Shown: one piece after another, positions 5,375 to 9,510 of the stretch | How positions within the stretch are numbered: the first letter of the stretch is position 1 | Layout: each line of letters opens with the position of its first letter | NCBI GenBank assembly: GCA_009922405.1 | Contig: RFVZ01000091.1 | Coordinates: 1-9,510, forward strand | Direction: 5' to 3' | Length of the DNA stretch: 9,510 bases | Source of the DNA: Betaproteobacteria bacterium | Lineage (GTDB): Bacteria > Pseudomonadota > Gammaproteobacteria > Burkholderiales > Burkholderiaceae_E | Program-made: the position numbers and the translations under genes | Notes under the pieces: model-generated | Told to the model about the DNA's origin: nothing | The model's input: only the letters and a program-made list of their open reading frames with translations | The model's database searches: none

Positions 5375-7269
5375 CAGGCTGCGACTCGACGCAAGGAACC
5401 CATCCGCTTGAGATGAATAAGTAACAAGGACAGTGCGGCCGGTGTCACCCCTGACATCCGCCCGGCTTGCCCAAGCGTTGCCGGACGCTGACGCTCAAGG
5501 CGTTGGCACACTTCCCTCGATAATCCACGGACCTGCGAATAGACGAGGTCCGCTGGGATTTCAAGCCCTTCATTGTGAGCCTGACGCTCGACTTCGGCCT
5601 GCTGGCGCGTGATGTAACCGGCATATTTGGAGTGGATTTCGACCTGCTCGATCACCGTTCGGTCTGCGACCCCCGGACCGAGACCCGGCAACTGCATCAG
5701 GGCCTCATACCGAACCTCCGGGCGACGCAACAATTCGGCCACTGAAGCGTCGCGCTCGAGCGCCTGTCCTACCGCCCGCTCAATCGCGGCTGAGTCACAA
5801 ATGCGCGGGTCGACCCGAATGCCGCGGATCCGTGCCAGCTCCGCATCGATCGCGTCCCGCTTGCGACTAAATTGATCCCATCGCTGATCGTCAATCAGGC
5901 CGAGACGACGTCCAGTCTCGGTCAGGCGCAGGTCGGCATTGTCTTCACGCAAGCTCAACCGGTATTCGGCCCGACTGGTGAACATTCGATAGGGCTCAGA
6001 GACGCCTCGGGTAATGAGATCGTCAACCATCACGCCGAGGTAGGCCTCATGGCGCTGGGGCGACCAGGGCGGCTGACCGCGGACTTGCAGTGAAGCATTG
6101 ATGCCTGCTAAGAGGCCTTGCGCAGCCGCTTCCTCATAGCCGGTTGTGCCGTTGATTTGCCCGGCAAAATACAAGCCGCCAATGACCTGACTCTCAAGCG
6201 TGTTGCGTAATGCGCGCGGATCGTAATAGTCGTATTCGATCGCATAACCGGGGCGCAGGATATGCGCATTCTCCAACCCGACCATCGATCGCACCAGAGC
6301 AACTTGAACATCGAATGGCAGGCTGGTTGAAATCCCGTTCGGATAAATCTCGTGTGTCTCCAGGCCCTCCGGCTCCAGATAAATCTGATGCGCGTCACGA
6401 TCCGCAAAGCGATGGATCTTGTCCTCGATCGACGGACAATACCGCGGGCCAACCCCCTCGATCACGCCGGTGTACATTGGTGATCGATCCAGACCTGAAC
6501 GAATCAAGGCGTGCGTGGCGGCGTTGGTATACGTCACCCAACACGAAACCTGACGTGGATGCTGGGCCGCTGCCCCCAAGAATGAAAAAACCGGCACCGG
6601 ATCGCAATCGCCAGCCTGCTCGGCCAACCGGCTGAAGTCGATCGACCGCGCATCAAGCCGTGGCGGCGTCCCGGTCTTTAAACGACCCTGCGGCAACGCC
6701 AATTCCTTCAATCGCTGCGCCAGCGAAACCGCAGCCGGATCACCGGCTCGCCCTGCCGTGTAGTGGTCAAGGCCGACATGGACTTTGCCGTTCAAAAAGG
6801 TACCGGCGGTCAACACCACGGCGGGTGCGCGGATATCGAGACCAATCTGGGTTCGGGCCCCAGCTACTCGGTCACCCTCGATCAGGAGGTCGTCGACCGC
6901 TTGCTGAAAAAGCCACAAGTTCGGTTGATTCTCGAGGCGACGCCGAATCGCCGCGCGATAAAGGACGCGGTCAGCCTGAGCCCGCGTGGCCCGCACCGCG
7001 GGGCCTTTGCTCGAATTCAAAATCCGAAACTGAATGCCCGCCTCGTCGGTGGCTGCCGCCATGGCACCGCCGAGCGCATCGATTTCTTTGACCAAATGCC
7101 CCTTACCAATGCCGCCAATCGAGGGATTGCACGACATCTGGCCGAGCGTCTCGATATTGTGGGTCAACAACAGCGTGCGGCTGCCGGATCGGGCCGCGGC
7201 GAGCGCGGCTTCAGTGCCCGCGTGACCGCCGCCAACGACGATGACATCAAAGGATTCAGGATGATTCAT
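5374..7269 (-). CDS. mnmG: tRNA uridine-5-carboxymethylaminomethyl modification enzyme MnmG (GidA)
   Basis: With its GTPase partner MnmE, this FAD enzyme adds the (carboxymethyl)aminomethyl group to U34 of tRNAs that read NNA/NNG codons, using methylenetetrahydrofolate. The 631-residue protein (E. coli about 629) has the FAD-binding VVGGGHAGTEAALAA (11-25) and CNPSIGGIGKGHL (47-59). Both family signatures are present: GPRYCPSIEDKIHRF (274-288, with the catalytic Cys278) and AGQINGTTGYEEAAAQGL (369-386). The C-terminal helical region for MnmE/tRNA contact is also present. I chose the ATG at 7269 because MNHPESFDVIVVGGG matches the usual start. The in-frame TTG at 7335 would add 22 residues crossing the presumed promoter. 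It is the first gene of the mnmG-rsmG-parA-parB cluster, preceded by a -10-like element and parS. Confidence 0.97.
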   Translation of the reverse strand: MNHPESFDVIVVGGGHAGTEAALAAARSGSRTLLLTHNIETLGQMSCNPSIGGIGKGHLVKEIDALGGAMAAATDEAGIQFRILNSSKGPAVRATRAQADRVLYRAAIRRRLENQPNLWLFQQAVDDLLIEGDRVAGARTQIGLDIRAPAVVLTAGTFLNGKVHVGLDHYTAGRAGDPAAVSLAQRLKELALPQGRLKTGTPPRLDARSIDFSRLAEQAGDCDPVPVFSFLGAAAQHPRQVSCWVTYTNAATHALIRSGLDRSPMYTGVIEGVGPRYCPSIEDKIHRFADRDAHQIYLEPEGLETHEIYPNGISTSLPFDVQVALVRSMVGLENAHILRPGYAIEYDYYDPRALRNTLESQVIGGLYFAGQINGTTGYEEAAAQGLLAGINASLQVRGQPPWSPQRHEAYLGVMVDDLITRGVSEPYRMFTSRAEYRLSLREDNADLRLTETGRRLGLIDDQRWDQFSRKRDAIDAELARIRGIRVDPRICDSAAIERAVGQALERDASVAELLRRPEVRYEALMQLPGLGPGVADRTVIEQVEIHSKYAGYITRQQAEVERQAHNEGLEIPADLVYSQVRGLSREVCQRLERQRPATLGQAGRMSGVTPAALSLLLIHLKRMGSLRRVAA

Positions 7270-7312
7270 GCAATCCCCGAAGGGTGGGCGCGGCGCTCGG
7301 AAACGGATGGCG

Positions 7313-7318
7313 AGTATA
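7313..7318 (-). promoter_or_regulatory. Probable -10 element of the mnmG-rsmG-parAB operon
   Basis: TATACT on the minus strand lies 43 bp before the mnmG ATG, differing by one base from TATAAT. No good -35 stands 16-18 bp upstream; that place (about 7336-7341) is the edge of the parS site. Either the promoter is weak and needs help, or it is elsewhere. Confidence 0.45.
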
Positions 7319-7337
7319 GGCGGAATTGCGACCAAGT

Positions 7338-7353
7338 TGTTTCACGTGAAACA
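7338..7353. promoter_or_regulatory. parS: parS centromere site, perfect 16-bp palindrome
   Basis: TGTTTCACGTGAAACA is identical to the universal parS consensus recognised by chromosomal ParB. It lies in the 137-bp gap between the GMC oxidoreductase and mnmG. It is the only copy I found in the window. Together with the parAB genes 2.6 kb and more downstream it indicates an origin-proximal location, since parS sites cluster near oriC. It overlaps the expected -35 position of the operon that encodes its own binding protein. Confidence 0.97.
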
Positions 7354-7406
7354 CCGCGAATCAGGTTTGCCCGAGGAGGCTCCAGTATTCAAATCCGGTG
7401 GCGGTA

Positions 7407-9149
7407 TCAGTTGACTGATCCGATGCGCGAATCCTCAAGCACCATCGCGGCCGCTTTTTCAGCAATCATCAAGGTGGGCGCGTTGGTGTTGCCCGAGGGG
7501 ATCGATGGCATCACGGAAGCATCCGCAATTCGCAAGCCGGCAACACCGTAGACGCGCAATCGCGCATCGACAACCGCCATCGGATCCGTCGAGACCCCCA
7601 TCGCGCAAGTCCCAACGGGATGAAAGATCGTGGTGCCGATCTCACTAGCCGCCAAGGCCAGGTCCTCATCGGAAACTCGGTGCACGCCGGGTAAGTGCTC
7701 TGAGATCACCCAAGACGACAGGGCCGGCGCACTCGCAATCGCTCGCGTTCGGCGAATCGCTTGCGCCGCAATCCGGCGATCGCCTTCGGTAGACAGGTAA
7801 TTGGGCGCGATGCGTGGGGCCACCAGCGGGTCGGCCGAAGCAATCGAGATACTGCCTCGGCTTTCGGGGCGCAGGTGACAGACCGAGGCCGTAAATGCTG
7901 GAAAATCATGCAGCGGTTCACCGAACCGATCGAGCGAAAGCGGTTGAACATGCCACTCCAAGTCCGCCCGGTCGACTGCGTCCGAGGATCGCGCAAACGC
8001 ACCCAATTGACTCGGTGCCATCGTCATCGGCCCACGCCGGGCAAACAGGTACTGCAACCCGATCCAGGCTTTTCCCCAAGGGGTCCCCACCAGAGTGTTG
8101 AGCGTCTTGGCCGTGTCCCGAAGCCGATAGATCAGTCGCAACTGCAGGTGATCCTGCAAATTCGCTCCAACGCCGGCCATTGGCCGGCGCACAGCGACGC
8201 TCGCCTGGTCGAGAACGGCCTGCGGCCCCAACCCCGAGCGTTGGAGGATCGCCGGGCTACCAACGGCACCCGCGGCCAGGATGACTTCCCGGTGGGCCCG
8301 AACCTGCCAGCGCTCCCCTCCCTTTAGAAAACACACCCCCTGCGCGGCGAGCGGTGCAGCAAGCGGAGCCGAGTTAGAACCCCCGGCCGGGACGAACCGC
8401 TCTTGATCGCCTAGGATCACTTGATCGACGTCAGCGTCGGACAGAATTGTTAAGTTTGGCCGCCCCTGGGCAGGTCGCAAGAACGCTTTTGAGGCATTCC
8501 AGCGAATACCGGTCTTTTGATTGACTTCAAAATAACCGCACCCTTCGTTATCGCCCCGATTAAAGTCGTCCAGGCCCGCAATTCCAACCTGAGCGGCCGC
8601 CTGCCGGAAGGCATCCAAAATATCCCAGTGCAAGCGCTGAGATTCCACCCGCCATTCCCCACCATGACCGTGCAGGGGATCGGAGCCACCTGCATCGAGC
8701 CGATAAAAATTCTCATGGCGCACAAAGTCGGGCAGGACTTCCTTCCAACTCCATCCGGCGTTACCACGGGCGGCCCAGCCGTCATAGTCGGCCGCCTGCC
8801 CACGCATGTAAATCATGCCGTTGATCGACGAACAGCCGCCCCAGACCTTGCCGCGTGGATATCGAATCGAACGCCCGTTCAAGCCCGCCTCGCGCTCGGT
8901 CTCATACATCCAGTCCGTGCGCGGGTTGCCGATGCAATAGAGGTACCCGACCGGGATATGAATCCAGTGGTAATCATCCCGGCCACCGGCTTCGAGTAGC
9001 AACACCTGGTTAGCGGGGTCGGCTGATAACCGATTCGCGAGCAGGCAACCAGCGGTTCCTGCGCCAACGATCACGTAGTCAAACTCCCGTTCGAACAGAC
9101 GACCCGCGTTTGGACCCGAGGTGCGATCGAAATTAGGATCGTTTGCCAT
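7407..9149 (-). CDS. GMC-family FAD oxidoreductase (choline/alcohol dehydrogenase-like)
   Basis: Members oxidise alcohols to aldehydes with FAD, passing electrons to an acceptor or oxygen; the substrate cannot be told from the sequence. The 580 residues show the dinucleotide-binding YVIVGAGTAGCLLANRLS (25-42) with the acidic end LLLEAGG (50-56). The GMC signature is GKVWGGCSSINGMIYMRG (100-117), and the second family signature GAVGSPAILQRSGLG lies near 294-308. The catalytic pair is His510 in FHPVGTCAMG and Asn554 in SGNTNAPTLMIAEK, with the 44-residue spacing known from choline oxidase. A stretch at 248-270 (GDQERF to PLAAPLAAQ) looks like an insertion relative to most BetA-like enzymes and contains a small PLAA repeat. 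No signal peptide is visible, so it should be cytoplasmic. It starts 13 bp after the stop of the alcohol dehydrogenase and is probably co-transcribed and coupled with it. Calling it betA would overreach: no choline genes are nearby. Confidence 0.93.
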   Translation of the reverse strand: MANDPNFDRTSGPNAGRLFEREFDYVIVGAGTAGCLLANRLSADPANQVLLLEAGGRDDYHWIHIPVGYLYCIGNPRTDWMYETEREAGLNGRSIRYPRGKVWGGCSSINGMIYMRGQAADYDGWAARGNAGWSWKEVLPDFVRHENFYRLDAGGSDPLHGHGGEWRVESQRLHWDILDAFRQAAAQVGIAGLDDFNRGDNEGCGYFEVNQKTGIRWNASKAFLRPAQGRPNLTILSDADVDQVILGDQERFVPAGGSNSAPLAAPLAAQGVCFLKGGERWQVRAHREVILAAGAVGSPAILQRSGLGPQAVLDQASVAVRRPMAGVGANLQDHLQLRLIYRLRDTAKTLNTLVGTPWGKAWIGLQYLFARRGPMTMAPSQLGAFARSSDAVDRADLEWHVQPLSLDRFGEPLHDFPAFTASVCHLRPESRGSISIASADPLVAPRIAPNYLSTEGDRRIAAQAIRRTRAIASAPALSSWVISEHLPGVHRVSDEDLALAASEIGTTIFHPVGTCAMGVSTDPMAVVDARLRVYGVAGLRIADASVMPSIPSGNTNAPTLMIAEKAAAMVLEDSRIGSVN

Positions 9150-9162
9150 GCAATCAGCCGCG

Positions 9163-9510
9163 TCAGGCCCCGTGGGGCAGGATCACCTGGCGCACGGCGA
9201 TCCCTTGGGCAAGCCGGTCGAGCGCCGGGTTGATCTCATCAAGCGTGATCGTTTCAGACAACAATTCGTGCACCGGCAGATGCCCCGCGCGGTACATCGC
9301 GACAAAGCGGGGGATATCCCGGCTCGGCACACAAGACCCCACGTAACTGCCTTTGATCGTGCGCTCTTCGGCGATCAGGCTGACCGCCTGTAGGGGCCAT
9401 TGCGCCGCCGGGTTGGGCAGCCCCGCGCTCACGGTTGTTCCGCCTCGGCGGGTGATGCGATACGCGCACTCGAGCGCGGCCACTGAGCCGGCCATCTCAA
9501 ACGCATAGTC
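9163..9510 (-). CDS. Medium-chain (zinc-type) alcohol dehydrogenase, C-terminal part (partial)
   Basis: About 115 C-terminal residues lie in the window; the frame is open to the right edge, entering as DYAFEMAGSVAALECAYR. This matches the end of the Rossmann domain and the C-terminal lobe of MDR alcohol dehydrogenases. RRGGTTVSAGLP is the last Rossmann strand region, EERTIKGSYVGSC and SRDIPRFVAMYRAGHLPV form the dimer and substrate-side region, and ITLDEINPALDRLAQGIAVRQVI is the typical C-terminus. The catalytic zinc ligands and the GxGxxG motif would be off the window, so zinc dependence and cofactor are inferred from the family. Its closeness to the GMC oxidoreductase suggests a shared alcohol-oxidising pathway. 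A start within the window (ATG at 9495) would cut through the domain and is not real. Confidence 0.9.
   Translation of the reverse strand, partial: DYAFEMAGSVAALECAYRITRRGGTTVSAGLPNPAAQWPLQAVSLIAEERTIKGSYVGSCVPSRDIPRFVAMYRAGHLPVHELLSETITLDEINPALDRLAQGIAVRQVILPHGA

Noticed and set aside
7270..7335. Upstream TTG start for mnmG
   Set aside because: The extra 22 residues do not resemble MnmG and would place the start upstream of the likely -10 element; the ATG at 7269 matches the family start.
6763..7551. 262-codon plus-strand open frame
   Set aside because: It is antisense to the strongly supported mnmG and the end of the GMC gene, with a composition typical of a shadow frame and no recognisable domain.
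7761..8327. 188-codon plus-strand open frame
   Set aside because: It lies entirely antisense to the GMC oxidoreductase and shows no motif, so it is a G+C-driven shadow frame.

Overview
The window looks like part of the origin-proximal housekeeping region of a moderately G+C-rich pseudomonad-like bacterium (Pseudomonadota, most likely Beta- or Gammaproteobacteria). The main clue is the gene order mnmG-rsmG-parA-parB followed by atpI-atpB-atpE, which is typical of those classes. I cannot place it to genus from the sequence alone. Almost everything is coded on the minus strand; the exception is one plus-strand gene wedged between parB and atpI.

Reading in the direction of transcription (right to left): at the right edge is the C-terminal part of a medium-chain alcohol dehydrogenase. 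Thirteen bases later comes a complete GMC-family flavin oxidoreductase resembling choline/alcohol dehydrogenases; the two look like a small alcohol-oxidation unit. After a 137-bp gap holding a perfect 16-bp parS centromere site and a probable -10 element come mnmG (tRNA wobble-uridine modification), rsmG (16S rRNA m7G methyltransferase), parA and parB (chromosome partitioning). These four are packed tightly enough to be one operon: 1-bp mnmG/rsmG overlap, close rsmG/parA junction, 6-bp parA/parB gap. The parS site sits where the -35 element of that operon should be, so ParB could act on the promoter of its own operon.

A plus-strand gene (1772-2887) converges on parB and diverges from atpI. 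It encodes an exported or membrane-anchored HtrA/DegP-like protein with a PDZ domain. Two of its three catalytic-triad positions are changed, so it is probably a pseudoprotease. Its presence means the ATP synthase operon (atpI, atpB, start of atpE) cannot be read through from parB and needs its own promoter in the 288-bp divergent region, which also carries a 10-bp-period tandem repeat.

The least expected structure is at the rsmG/parA junction. An 18-bp imperfect direct repeat with 20-bp period duplicates the parA start region. The upstream copy forms a seven-codon reading frame (MSTTIQI) whose start overlaps the rsmG stop and whose stop overlaps the parA start, both as ATGA. A 10-bp inverted repeat could in addition mask the parA ribosome-binding region. 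I found no mobile element, CRISPR array, tRNA or rRNA.
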